Made by a program: the position numbers and the translations under genes. A stretch of DNA of 64,000 nucleotides, taken from Sorangium aterium. GTDB taxonomy: Bacteria > Myxococcota_A > Polyangia > Polyangiales > Polyangiaceae. Where the stretch lies: contig NZ_JAQNDK010000001.1 in NCBI RefSeq assembly GCF_028368935.1, positions 310,001 through 374,000 on the forward strand, given 5' to 3'. Positions 55,237 to 63,847 of this stretch are shown piece after piece; position 1 is the first letter of the stretch; every line of letters begins with the position of its first letter. Under the pieces are notes generated by a model. The model did not search any database and was not told the DNA's origin. It saw only the letters and a list, made by a program, of their open reading frames with translations.

Positions 55237-56160
55237 TCACCCGAGGCCTCCGCCTGAGCCGCTGCTCTCGCTCGTCGAGCGTCGCCTCATGAACGCCACC
55301 GGCGAGAGCCCCGCGAGCTCACGGAACTCCCTGACCAGGTGCGGCTGATCGCAGTACCCGCTCGCAAGGGCGAGCTCCGACCACGACCCGCGGGCGACCT
55401 GCGCGTTCGAGACGACGCGCTGGAAGCGGGCGATGCGCGCGTACTGCTTCGGCGAGACGCCGACGGTCGCAACGAAGGCGCGCCGCAGGTTCCGCGGGCT
55501 GACGTGGAGCGCGCTCGCCGTCTCTTCCACGGTGACCCCTCCGAGCGAGAGCTTCCGGAGCGCGGCGCGCGCGACGGCCGCCGACGCGGGCTCGAACACG
55601 TCGGGACCGAGCATGCGGCCCTCGAGGGCGCGCTCGATCGCCTCCAGGCGAGCTCGCGCGGGGTCCAGCGTGACGCCGGTCCCGACCGCCACCAGCTGCT
55701 CGAGCAGAGCGTCGGCGCCTCGGCCCCAGAGATCGCGCGCAGGGACGATGCGATCGACGAGCTCGTCCATCGGCACACCGAAGAAGGGGTACGCGCCGCC
55801 GGGTCGAAAGATCACCTGCACCGCGAGCAGGAAGCGCGGCACGCGCTTGTACACGGCGCGCGTCTTGGGCCCGAGGACGACGAGGTCGGCGCGGTCCGCG
55901 TCGAGCAGGCGAAAGACCAGCGACGTCGTGCCGTCGGGCAGCAGGTCGAGGTTCGTGATCGGCGGCGCGCTGGCGCGGACGGCGACGACGAAATTGCGGA
56001 GCACGCGCGACGCCGGCCCGCCGACCTCCGGGCGCGGGGCGCGGGGCGTGCTGCTCTGTTCGATCGATCCCAGCACGACGCGATCGTGCGCTCGCCCCCG
56101 GCCGCCATCAACCCACCCGGCCCCGTCCCGGCCGTTTCCTCCAAGATTGAACGCCGGCAC
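55237..56160 (-). CDS. AraC-family transcriptional regulator
   Basis: A DNA-binding regulator of up to 307 residues. The C-terminal ~100 residues carry two helix-turn-helix units: VTVEETASALHVSPRNLRRA and SWSELALASGYCDQPHLVRE, followed by FRELAGLSPVAFMRR, the AraC/XylS signature. The N-terminal half resembles the DUF6597 ligand-binding domain of such regulators, beta-rich with FRPGGAYPFFGVPMDEL. The GTG at 56160 is uncertain; a GTG 28 codons further in is possible. Divergent from the aldo/keto reductase across 57 bases, it probably controls that gene and itself. Confidence 0.85.
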   Translation of the reverse strand: MPAFNLGGNGRDGAGWVDGGRGRAHDRVVLGSIEQSSTPRAPRPEVGGPASRVLRNFVVAVRASAPPITNLDLLPDGTTSLVFRLLDADRADLVVLGPKTRAVYKRVPRFLLAVQVIFRPGGAYPFFGVPMDELVDRIVPARDLWGRGADALLEQLVAVGTGVTLDPARARLEAIERALEGRMLGPDVFEPASAAVARAALRKLSLGGVTVEETASALHVSPRNLRRAFVATVGVSPKQYARIARFQRVVSNAQVARGSWSELALASGYCDQPHLVREFRELAGLSPVAFMRRRSTSESSGSGGGLG

Positions 56161-56217
56161 GGGCGCAGCGTACGGTCCAGCAAGGGCTCTTCAGCCCGAA
56201 CCTCCAGGAGGACCACG
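56161..56217. promoter_or_regulatory. Shared divergent promoter region of araC-type gene and reductase
   Basis: Only 57 bases separate the start codons, so both promoters and any AraC-type binding half-sites must lie here or inside the regulator's 5' end. AGGAGGACCACG immediately precedes the TTG start of the reductase. No clear −35/−10 pair can be assigned. Confidence 0.4.
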
Positions 56218-57303
56218 TTGAACCTCGACCACTACGTCACCCTCGGCCGCTCCGGCCTGCGCGTCAGCCCAATGTGCCTCGGCGCCATGACCTTCGGCGA
56301 AGACCACGGCTTCGGCTCCAGCGTCAAGGAGTCCGAGGCGATCCTCGATCGCTTCATCGAGCGCGGCGGCAACTTCATCGACACCGCCAACACCTACAAC
56401 AAGGGCCACTCCGAGAAGATCATCGGCGACCACCTCGGCCGCCACCCGAGCAAGCGCGACCGGGCGGTGATCGCCACCAAGTTCACCGCCAACCTGTATC
56501 CCGGCGACCCCAACGGCGGCGGCGCCGGGAGGAAGGCCATCTTCGCGCAGTGCGAGCAGTCGCTGCGCCGCCTGCAGACCGACTACATCGACCTTTACTG
56601 GATGCACATCTGGGACAAGAACACGCCCATCGAGGAGACCGTGCATGCCCTCCACGATCTGGTGACGGCCGGCAAGGTCCGCTACGTCGGCGTCTCCGAC
56701 ACGCCGGCGTGGAAGGTGGCGCAGGCGCACGTCCTGGCGGGCTTCCGCGGGTGGGCGCAGTTCATCGCGCTCCAGATCGAGCACTCGCTCCTCGAGCGCA
56801 GCGTGGAAGGGGAGCTCATCCCCATGGCGCGCGAGCTGGGCCTCGGCGTCACGCCCTGGTCGCCCCTCAAGAGCGGCGTGCTCACGGGCAAGTACAGGCG
56901 GGAGAACGCCGGCAAGCACAAGTCCGATCGCGGCCCGTTCGCGCTCTCTGCGCTCACCGACAAGGCCTATGACGTCGTCGACAAGCTGGTCGAGATCGCC
57001 AGGGACCTGGACACCACGCCGGCCCGCGTGGCGCTCGCCTGGGTCGTGGCCCGGCCGGGCGTCACCTCCACCATCATCGGCGCGCGCACGCTGGCGCAGC
57101 TCGACGACAACCTGGGCTCGCTGGAGGTCAAGCTCGCGCCCGATCAGGTGGCCGCGCTCGACGCGCTCTCGGCGCCGGCGCTCGACTTCCCCGCCGCCTT
57201 CCTGCGCATGGCCGGCGCGTTCATGAACGGCGGCACGACGATCAACGGCGAGGGCGGGCCGGCGTCGCCGATGGCGCCGAAGAACGACAGCGAGCGGTAC
57301 TGA
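56218..57303 (+). CDS. Aldo/keto reductase
   Basis: An NADPH-dependent oxidoreductase of 361 residues with a TIM-barrel fold. The catalytic tetrad is visible: Asp55 and Tyr60 (NFIDTANTY), Lys88 (VIATKF) and His130 (YWMHIWD). The C-terminal cofactor segment VTSTIIGARTLAQLDDNL is typical of the AKR family that includes YdbC/Tas-like members. A TTG start at 56218 is chosen because CCAGGAGGACCACG directly precedes it and the protein begins MNLDHYVTLGRSGL as in relatives; the open frame upstream belongs to another strand's gene. Substrate unknown. Likely regulated by the divergent AraC-type gene. Confidence 0.92.
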   Translation: MNLDHYVTLGRSGLRVSPMCLGAMTFGEDHGFGSSVKESEAILDRFIERGGNFIDTANTYNKGHSEKIIGDHLGRHPSKRDRAVIATKFTANLYPGDPNGGGAGRKAIFAQCEQSLRRLQTDYIDLYWMHIWDKNTPIEETVHALHDLVTAGKVRYVGVSDTPAWKVAQAHVLAGFRGWAQFIALQIEHSLLERSVEGELIPMARELGLGVTPWSPLKSGVLTGKYRRENAGKHKSDRGPFALSALTDKAYDVVDKLVEIARDLDTTPARVALAWVVARPGVTSTIIGARTLAQLDDNLGSLEVKLAPDQVAALDALSAPALDFPAAFLRMAGAFMNGGTTINGEGGPASPMAPKNDSERY

Positions 57304-57306
57304 GCG

Positions 57307-57339
57307 CGCACCAAGCGCCCGGGTGGGGGCGCTCGTGCG
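57307..57339. terminator. Hairpin between convergent genes
   Basis: CGCAC (57307-57311) and AGCGCCC (57314-57320) pair with GGGCGCT (57327-57333) and GTGCG (57335-57339), leaving a six-base loop. It lies in the 56-base gap between the aldo/keto reductase stop and the DUF4276 gene stop and can serve both. Confidence 0.6.
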
Positions 57340-57359
57340 GGGCCGCCTCATCGTTGGTG

Positions 57360-57986
57360 CTAGGGCCGCGGAGGCGGGTAGATCTTGAGCGCTGAGGGCG
57401 CGGCGAGGAACCGCAGCGCGTTCTCGAGCGTGCGGAACGACCTCGCGCCGGAGGCGCGGAGCACGCCGAAGTCGATCCACTGGGTGAGCTTGAGCTGGTC
57501 GAGCGTGGGCTTGTAGATCTTGCCCGGTGGGAAGCGCTTCGAGAGCCATCCCTTCACGTCGCGGATGCCCTCGGGATCTTCCGGGCACGTCGTGCCCTCT
57601 GCGATGCGCACGTCAGGCCGGATCTCGCGCCCCGCCATGAGGTGGATGCACGGCAGGAACCACGCCTCGAACTCCCGGTGCGCCAGCACCACGGCGACCG
57701 GGAACGGGAGGCTCGCGGCCGCCACCCATGCCGCGGTCTCGGGGCCGGCGGTGGCTGGGCATCCGTCGTCCTCGTCACGGAGCAGCAGCGCGAACGCGCA
57801 GTCGCGCTCGCTTCGCAGGAGCTCGCAGGCTTGCAGCACCCCGGCGCGGGTGTTGAGCGCCTTGCCGCGCTTGGGAGCTCCCCAGACGGCGTGCGGCAGC
57901 CCGAGGTCGGCCCACAGCCGGATGACCAGGTTCCTCGCCGCCTCGACCTCGCCGTGGCCCTCGACGACCAGGTAGGCCTTAGCCAT
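57360..57986 (-). CDS. DUF4276 (Toprim-like) partner protein
   Basis: A 208-residue protein matching DUF4276: LVVEGHGEVEAA near the N-terminus (Glu9, Glu13), LLLRDEDDG (Asp71, Asp73) and REFEAWFL (Glu107). These are the acidic positions expected of a Toprim-like metal site, so nuclease activity is plausible but not shown. It overlaps the upstream ATPase gene by 8 bases. ATPase-DUF4276 pairs recur in bacterial accessory regions and resemble two-gene defence systems such as PARIS. The same acidic pattern occurs in the gene at 20365, linked to an unrelated-looking ATPase. Confidence 0.85.
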   Translation of the reverse strand: MAKAYLVVEGHGEVEAARNLVIRLWADLGLPHAVWGAPKRGKALNTRAGVLQACELLRSERDCAFALLLRDEDDGCPATAGPETAAWVAAASLPFPVAVVLAHREFEAWFLPCIHLMAGREIRPDVRIAEGTTCPEDPEGIRDVKGWLSKRFPPGKIYKPTLDQLKLTQWIDFGVLRASGARSFRTLENALRFLAAPSALKIYPPPRP

Positions 57987-59235
57987 CGCTCGCGGAGCCT
58001 TCGGGGCGGAGGCCCTCGGCGTGTAGGAGATCGCTCGTCGACATCAGGCGCTTGCGCACGAGCTCGCGTTGACGCTCCTCGACCCGCGCCAGCGTCGTCG
58101 CGCCATGGCGCCGTTCCACGACGCGGATGTCGTCGATAGGCACCAAGTCCAGGAGGTCGGGGCTGTGCGTCGTGAGCAGGATCTGGCTGCGCGTTGACGC
58201 CTCCTTCAAGAAGTCGAAGAGGAGCGGGATCGCCCCTGGATGCACGCCAAGCTCCGGCTCTTCGAAGCCGAGGAGCGCGGGAGCGGGCTCCTGGAACAGC
58301 GCTGTCAGGAGGGCCGCTACGCGAAGGGTGCCGTCCGACTCCTGCGCAGCCCCATGCCAGCGCTCACGCCCTTGCTCGTCGAGGCCATGGCGGAACTCCG
58401 GGATCAGGAAGCCACCCGCCTGGGTGACGCGGTACTCGTCGATGTCCGAAGCGATGCGCCCGAGCGCGGCGACGAGCTCGGTTCCCCAGGTCGATCGCTC
58501 GATCGCCCTCAAGGTCGAGGCCCAGTTGCTGCCCCTCGTGCTCATCGGCCTGGATGGATCCGGGTGCTGAGGAACGCGCAGTACGTCCGGGAACAGCGAG
58601 TAAATCGCGATTTGACGCAGCTCCTCCATGAAGGGAACAAAGGTGCTGAGCTGCTTCCACTCCGCAGACGCGAAGAGCTCCTGACGGTGGATGAAGGGGA
58701 GCACGAGGACGTCGCGCCCCGGGTGCGCAGCGAAATAGCTGGGCACAGCAGGCTCGGTGGCGCCGTGCGCTGCAGTGCCCCGCACGCTGCCCACTATCGT
58801 CGCGCGCTCCTCTTCGGTCCACGTTTCCTCGTGCCTCTCGAGCAGCCCAAAGAGGTGCGAGCGGGTCGCGAGATCCGGCGCCGGCTCGGGAAACCATACA
58901 GCACGCTCGCACTTGACCAGCACAGGATCCCCGTCGCCAGACGAGGTGAACGTGAAGCCCCAGATGCCAGCGCCATGCTCGCTCTGAACATGGACCTCGA
59001 TGGTCACATCACGAGGCTCTCGGGCATCGCCGTGCCTCAATGCACGAAGCCCGTGCCGGGCCGCGACCGCGCCGGCAAGCGACGTGTTCACGCACTCGGC
59101 GAGGAACCGCAGGACGTCCGCGACGTTGCTCTTGCCCGAGGCGTTCGGCCCCACGAGGACCGTCATCACCCCGAGCTCGAGCTCGATCCGCTCGCCGATG
59201 CTGCGGAAGTTACGGGCGCAGATCTTGGTGATCAT
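57979..59235 (-). CDS. RecF/OLD-like AAA ATPase paired with DUF4276
   Basis: A 418-residue P-loop ATPase. Intact motifs: Walker A GPNASGKS at 29-36, LLGFEEPELGVHP with catalytic Glu326, and the H-loop TTHSP with His357. The middle is an insertion typical of AAA21-type proteins. The ATG start overlaps nothing upstream (24 bases after ileS ends) and the stop overlaps the DUF4276 start by 8 bases, so the two are translationally coupled. By analogy with PARIS, the ATPase would sense infection and control the partner. The paralogue at 53286 has lost the catalytic residues that this copy keeps. Confidence 0.9.
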   Translation of the reverse strand: MITKICARNFRSIGERIELELGVMTVLVGPNASGKSNVADVLRFLAECVNTSLAGAVAARHGLRALRHGDAREPRDVTIEVHVQSEHGAGIWGFTFTSSGDGDPVLVKCERAVWFPEPAPDLATRSHLFGLLERHEETWTEEERATIVGSVRGTAAHGATEPAVPSYFAAHPGRDVLVLPFIHRQELFASAEWKQLSTFVPFMEELRQIAIYSLFPDVLRVPQHPDPSRPMSTRGSNWASTLRAIERSTWGTELVAALGRIASDIDEYRVTQAGGFLIPEFRHGLDEQGRERWHGAAQESDGTLRVAALLTALFQEPAPALLGFEEPELGVHPGAIPLLFDFLKEASTRSQILLTTHSPDLLDLVPIDDIRVVERRHGATTLARVEERQRELVRKRLMSTSDLLHAEGLRPEGSASDG

Positions 59236-59259
59236 CGCGGCAGAGCCCCCCCGGCGCCC

Positions 59260-62200
59260 TCACGCCGTCCGCGCGAGCGCTATCGCGAGCGCCTCGCCGT
59301 CGACGTTGACCTCGCGCCGCTCGGCCTGCCCCCACGCCGCGGGCGCCGCGCCCAGCACGAGCTCGGCGGCGAGCGCCTCCTGCATGAGCATCTCGCGCGC
59401 CGCCTCGGCGACCTTGCGGGCCCGCTCGCCGCCGTCGAGCGCGAGCCGGATCCGCTCGGTGAAGCCGAGGTCGAGCTCCTTCCGCATCCCCTGCACCCGC
59501 GAGAGGATCTCCCGGCCGAGCCCCTCGTCGCGGAGCGCGTCCGTGAGCGCCGTGTGCAGCACGACGACCCCCGCGCGGCCGCCGGCCGCCGCGAACCCCT
59601 CGCCCGCCTCGACCGCGACGTCGATCTCCTCGGGGCCGAGCTCGACCTGCTCGCCGTCGAGCGCGATCGCGATCTTGCCCTCGGTCGCGAGCGCCGCGCG
59701 GAGCGCCGCCGCGTCGGCCTTCGCCAGGACCTGCTTCGCGAGCTGCACCTTCTTGCCGAGCTTCGGCCCGAGCGCGCGGAAGTTCGGCTTGAGCACGTAG
59801 CGGACGGCGCTCCCCTCCTCGCCGGGCTTCAGGAAGCGCACCTCGTGGACGTTGAGCTCCTCGGCGATGAGCGGCACGTGCTCGGCGAGCGCCGCCGCGA
59901 GCCCCTGCTGCGACAGCACGACGTCGGCCCGCGAGAGCGGCTGCCGCACCTTGAGCTTGTTCGCCGTGCGCACCTGCAGGCCGAGCGAGACGAGCTCGCG
60001 CACGGCGCGCATCTCGATCGCGAGCGGCTCGTCCACCGCGGCGACGTCCGCCTCGGGGAACGCCACGAGGTGCACGCTCTCCGGCTGCGACGCGGGCCAC
60101 GGCCGCCGCACCAGGTTCTGGTACATCGCCTCGGCGAGGAACGGCGTGAACGGCGCGCTCAGCTTGGCGATCGCGACGAGCACCTCGTACAGCGTGAAGT
60201 ACGCGTCGCGCTTGTCCTGGGCCGCCCGCACGGTCCCCGGCGCGACCTCCAACGTATCGACGACCGAAGGGGCCCAGAAGCGCGCGCGGCTCCGGCGGAC
60301 GTACCAGTTCGAGAGCGCGTCCACGAGATCGACCAGGCGCTGCGCCGCCTCGTACAGCCGGTACTCGTCGAGGTGCGCCGTCACCTCCCGCGTCGAGAGC
60401 GCGAGCTCGGACAGGATCCACCGGTCGAGGAGCGACCGCTCCCGCGCCGGCCGGTAGCCGGCGCTCGCCGCGAGCGCCGCGGGCGACGTGTCCGCCGCGC
60501 CCGGGTTCCCCTCCGCGGGCGAGAAGCCGTCGATGTTCGCGTAGATGGTAAAGAACGAGTAGACGTTCCGGAGCTTGACCGCGAACTCCTTCTGGTACGC
60601 GCGCACGTTGGTGAGCGAGTGGCGCGTGTTGGTCCACGGCGGGGAGGACGCGTAGAAGAACCAGCGGAACGCGTCGGCCCCGGGCGCGGGCGTCGCCGGG
60701 TCCTCGATGAAGACGCGCTGGTCCTGCGGCAGCCTGGGCACGTCGTTGGGCATCACCGAGAGCGCCTTGTCGGCCGGCGAGAGGCCCAGGCGATCGAGGT
60801 CCCCGCGGGAGAGCGCGACGATGCGGCGCGGGAGGCGCTTGTTGCCCGTCGCCGGCCTGAGCTCCAGCGTCAGCGCCGCGCCCTCGCGATCGGCGCGGTA
60901 GACCCGCACCTTCGCCGAGTCGCCCGTGAGATCGAGCCCCTCGTAGTCCTCGCGCGCGATGACGGCGACGCCGTCCTTCGCCGCGCCGAGCCCGGCGCCT
61001 CCGCCGTCGGCCGCCGCGAACTCCATCCGGACGCGCTCGAGGATGACCTCGGGCGGCGTGTAGTTGCCCTTCGACTTGCTCTCCTTCTTGCCCTCGCGAT
61101 CGCAGACGTGCCCGAGCACGACGCACGTCTGGTACGGGTGCGGGTAGCTCCGGATCCGCGACAGCCCGAGCTTCTCCTGCGTGGCCTCGTCGAAGACCAG
61201 CGTCGAGACCATCAGCAGCGAGTAGAACCAGCCCCGCGTCTGATCGATCGCCTCGCTGATGAAGTCCGCCGGGAACGCGCGATCGAACAGCTCCTTCGAG
61301 CCCTCCGCGTGCGGGTAGCCCCACTGCGCGAACGGCATGCTCCCGCTGTCGAACCAGGCGTCGATCACCTCGGTCACGCGGCGCATCTCGCCGCTGCATG
61401 TCGGACAGGGGAACGTCACCTTGTCGATCCACGGCTTGTGGACGATGAGGTGATCGTTCAGGCCGGGGTCGGCCTTCTTGGCCTCGCGGAAGTGGTCGAA
61501 GGCGCGCGGGTTCAGCGCCTCGATCTCGGCGACCGAGGCCGGGGCGAGCTGGTGCTCCTCGTCGTTCGCGCAGACCCAGACGTTGAGCGGCGTCCCCCAG
61601 TACCGCTCGCGCGAGAGCGCCCAGTCCACGTTGTTGGCGAGGAAGTCGCCGAAGCGGCCCTCCTGGATGTGGGACGGGTGCCAGTGGACCGCGCGGTTGT
61701 TGGCGATCGCCTTGTCGATGTTGTCCCGGGTCCGGATGTACCAGGCCGGCCGCGCGAGCTGGATCAGCGGGTCGTCGTCCGCGCGCCAGCAGAACGGGTA
61801 GTCGTGGCGGTACTTCTCCTCGTGGACGAGCAGCCCGCGGGCCGCGAGATCCTTGATGATCAGCGGATCGGCGTCCTTCACCCAGAGGCCCGAGAACGCC
61901 GTGAGCCCCGGCTCGAACGTGCCGTCCGGTCGCACCGCGCAGAGCATCGGGACGTCGGCGCCCGGCTCGGCGAGCTCCGCGATCCGCCGCCTGTGCGCGT
62001 TGAAGTCGTCCTCGCCGAACGCGGGCGCGACGTGGACGATGCCGGTGCCGGAGTCGAGCGTGACGAAATCCGCGCCGAGGACGACCCAGTAGAGCGGCTC
62101 TGCCTTGCCGTCCTTCCTGCGCAGGGGGGTGTCGAACAGCGACCTCGCGAAGCTATCGAACGGCGGGCGGTAGCGCTTGCCGACGAGCTCGCTCCCCTTG

Positions 62201-63123
62201 AGCTCGCGGAGGACGGGCAGGTCCCGCTTGAACTTCTTGGCGAGCTCCTCGCGCAGCGCCGCCGCCACGATGAGCTTGCCGGCCACGGGCGCCGTGCCGC
62301 CCGCGGGCGCGCCCGCGTCCACGACGACGTAGTCGAACTCGGGCCGGACCGCGGCGTAGCCGTTCGAGGGCAAGGTCCACGGGGTCGTCGTCCAGGCGCA
62401 GAGCGCTGTGTCCGGCTCGTCGACCAGCGGGAACGCGACGAAGACGCTGGGGTCGTCGACCGTCTTGTAGTTCGAGCCGACCTCGGCCGCGCTGAGCGCC
62501 GTCCCGCCCTGGGGCCACCACCAGCAGACGCGGTGACCGCGGTAGAGGAGCCCCTTCCGGTGCAGCTGGGAGAGCGCCCACCAGACGCTCTCGACGTAGC
62601 TCCGGTGGTACGTGACGTAGGCGCTGTCGAGGTCGACCCAGAAGCCGATCTTGTCGGTCAGGTTCTCCCACGCCTCGGTGTACCGGAAGACGGAGTCGAC
62701 GCAGCGCGAGATGAACGGCTCGACGCCGTACCGCTCGATGTCGGCCTTGCCGTGGATGCGCAGCTCCTTCTCGACCTCGACCTCGACCGGCAGCCCGTGC
62801 GTGTCCCAGCCGGCCTTCCGCGGCACGTCGTAGCCGCGCATGGTCTTGTACCGGGGGAAGACGTCCTTCACGGCGCGCGTGAGCACGTGGCCGTTGTGCG
62901 GCATGCCGTTGGCGGTCGGCGGGCCCTCGTAGAAGACGAACGTGCCCCGCGAGGGGCCGGTGGCGCGGGTCTCGGCGCGGAGCGTCTTCTCGAAGATGCG
63001 GCGCTGCTTCCAGAAGGCGAGGATCTTCGCCTCGTCGGCGGGGAAGTTCAGCTCGGTCGCCACCCTGTCGAACAGGGGCTCGTGCGGGCCGTCGGTCGGT
63101 TTCTTCGAGGACGCTTCGGACAT
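59260..63123 (-). CDS. ileS: Isoleucyl-tRNA synthetase
   Basis: A class I aminoacyl-tRNA synthetase of 1287 residues that charges tRNA-Ile. The HIGH box is HNGH at 76-79 (GPPTANGMPHNGHV) and the KMSKS-type box is KSKGN at 683-687. The editing domain contains CAWTTTPWTLPSNGY. The general form is the eukaryote-like type that in other bacteria tolerates mupirocin. Between the KSKGN loop and the GADAFRWFFYASSPPW block is an insertion of about 100 residues (about 705-805) absent from typical IleRS. ATG at 63121-63123 is the start: the family N-terminus (PLFDRVATELNFPADE) follows at once. The frame continues upstream without homology. Confidence 0.96.
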   Translation of the reverse strand: MSEASSKKPTDGPHEPLFDRVATELNFPADEAKILAFWKQRRIFEKTLRAETRATGPSRGTFVFYEGPPTANGMPHNGHVLTRAVKDVFPRYKTMRGYDVPRKAGWDTHGLPVEVEVEKELRIHGKADIERYGVEPFISRCVDSVFRYTEAWENLTDKIGFWVDLDSAYVTYHRSYVESVWWALSQLHRKGLLYRGHRVCWWWPQGGTALSAAEVGSNYKTVDDPSVFVAFPLVDEPDTALCAWTTTPWTLPSNGYAAVRPEFDYVVVDAGAPAGGTAPVAGKLIVAAALREELAKKFKRDLPVLRELKGSELVGKRYRPPFDSFARSLFDTPLRRKDGKAEPLYWVVLGADFVTLDSGTGIVHVAPAFGEDDFNAHRRRIAELAEPGADVPMLCAVRPDGTFEPGLTAFSGLWVKDADPLIIKDLAARGLLVHEEKYRHDYPFCWRADDDPLIQLARPAWYIRTRDNIDKAIANNRAVHWHPSHIQEGRFGDFLANNVDWALSRERYWGTPLNVWVCANDEEHQLAPASVAEIEALNPRAFDHFREAKKADPGLNDHLIVHKPWIDKVTFPCPTCSGEMRRVTEVIDAWFDSGSMPFAQWGYPHAEGSKELFDRAFPADFISEAIDQTRGWFYSLLMVSTLVFDEATQEKLGLSRIRSYPHPYQTCVVLGHVCDREGKKESKSKGNYTPPEVILERVRMEFAAADGGGAGLGAAKDGVAVIAREDYEGLDLTGDSAKVRVYRADREGAALTLELRPATGNKRLPRRIVALSRGDLDRLGLSPADKALSVMPNDVPRLPQDQRVFIEDPATPAPGADAFRWFFYASSPPWTNTRHSLTNVRAYQKEFAVKLRNVYSFFTIYANIDGFSPAEGNPGAADTSPAALAASAGYRPARERSLLDRWILSELALSTREVTAHLDEYRLYEAAQRLVDLVDALSNWYVRRSRARFWAPSVVDTLEVAPGTVRAAQDKRDAYFTLYEVLVAIAKLSAPFTPFLAEAMYQNLVRRPWPASQPESVHLVAFPEADVAAVDEPLAIEMRAVRELVSLGLQVRTANKLKVRQPLSRADVVLSQQGLAAALAEHVPLIAEELNVHEVRFLKPGEEGSAVRYVLKPNFRALGPKLGKKVQLAKQVLAKADAAALRAALATEGKIAIALDGEQVELGPEEIDVAVEAGEGFAAAGGRAGVVVLHTALTDALRDEGLGREILSRVQGMRKELDLGFTERIRLALDGGERARKVAEAAREMLMQEALAAELVLGAAPAAWGQAERREVNVDGEALAIALARTA

Positions 63124-63221
63124 GGCCCGGCCTAGTAGCAAGGCCCATTGCCAGCGTCGAGGGAAGCGCTGGGCCGGCGCGGAGCGCGCGCGACGAACGG
63201 CGGGGATGCTAAGATCTGACG

Positions 63222-63812
63222 ATGAGCGCGCAGCACCCGCTATTTCCAGGCAATGCGCCCGAGGTCGAGGCCGCGTTCCAGGCCGTGCCTGACGAGATGG
63301 TCGCCGAGATCCTCGACGGGGAGCTGCACACGTTTCCGAGGCCGGCGCGGCCGCATACGCGCACGGCGTCGCGGCTGGGCCGTCGCCTCGGGCCGTTCGA
63401 TGACGATCCGGGCGAGCCTGGCGGATGGGTGATCCTCGACGAACCCGAGCTCCACCTGGGACCACGGCCCGACAAGGTCGTGCCCGATCTCGCCGGCTGG
63501 CGCCGCGAGCGCATGCCCGACGCCCTCGGGCCCGAGGACGCGCCCGCGCATTACAACGTCGCGCCCGACTGGGTCTGCGAGGTGATCTCCCCGCGCACCG
63601 AGCGCGTCGACCGGGGCAAGAAGATGCGGATCTACCGGCGCGAAGGGGTCCGCCACGCCTGGCTGATCAACCCGGTCGCGCAGACGCTCGAGGTCTACCG
63701 GCTCGACGACGGCCCGTGGTCCTTGCTCGACACCTACGAAGGCGACGAGATCGTACGTCCCGAGCCGTTCGAGGCGGTCGAGCTGCCGCTCGCCTCGCTC
63801 TGGGCGCGGTAG
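63222..63812 (+). CDS. Uma2-family putative restriction endonuclease-fold protein
   Basis: A 196-residue Uma2 (DUF820) protein. Seen: VPDEMVAEILDGELHTF near the N-terminus, then PDKVVPDLAGWRRE with an Asp-rich PD-like element, PDWVCEVISPRTERVDRGKK with the E-x-K-like element, and HAWLINPVAQTLEVYRL. This is the PD-(D/E)XK nuclease layout. Members are numerous in cyanobacteria and myxobacteria, and their cellular role is unsettled. It is divergent from ileS across about 98 bases and converges on the next partial gene. Confidence 0.85.
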   Translation: MSAQHPLFPGNAPEVEAAFQAVPDEMVAEILDGELHTFPRPARPHTRTASRLGRRLGPFDDDPGEPGGWVILDEPELHLGPRPDKVVPDLAGWRRERMPDALGPEDAPAHYNVAPDWVCEVISPRTERVDRGKKMRIYRREGVRHAWLINPVAQTLEVYRLDDGPWSLLDTYEGDEIVRPEPFEAVELPLASLWAR

Positions 63813-63847
63813 CGCGCCGCGTGGCGCCGGCAGCGCGGCCGCGCGCG

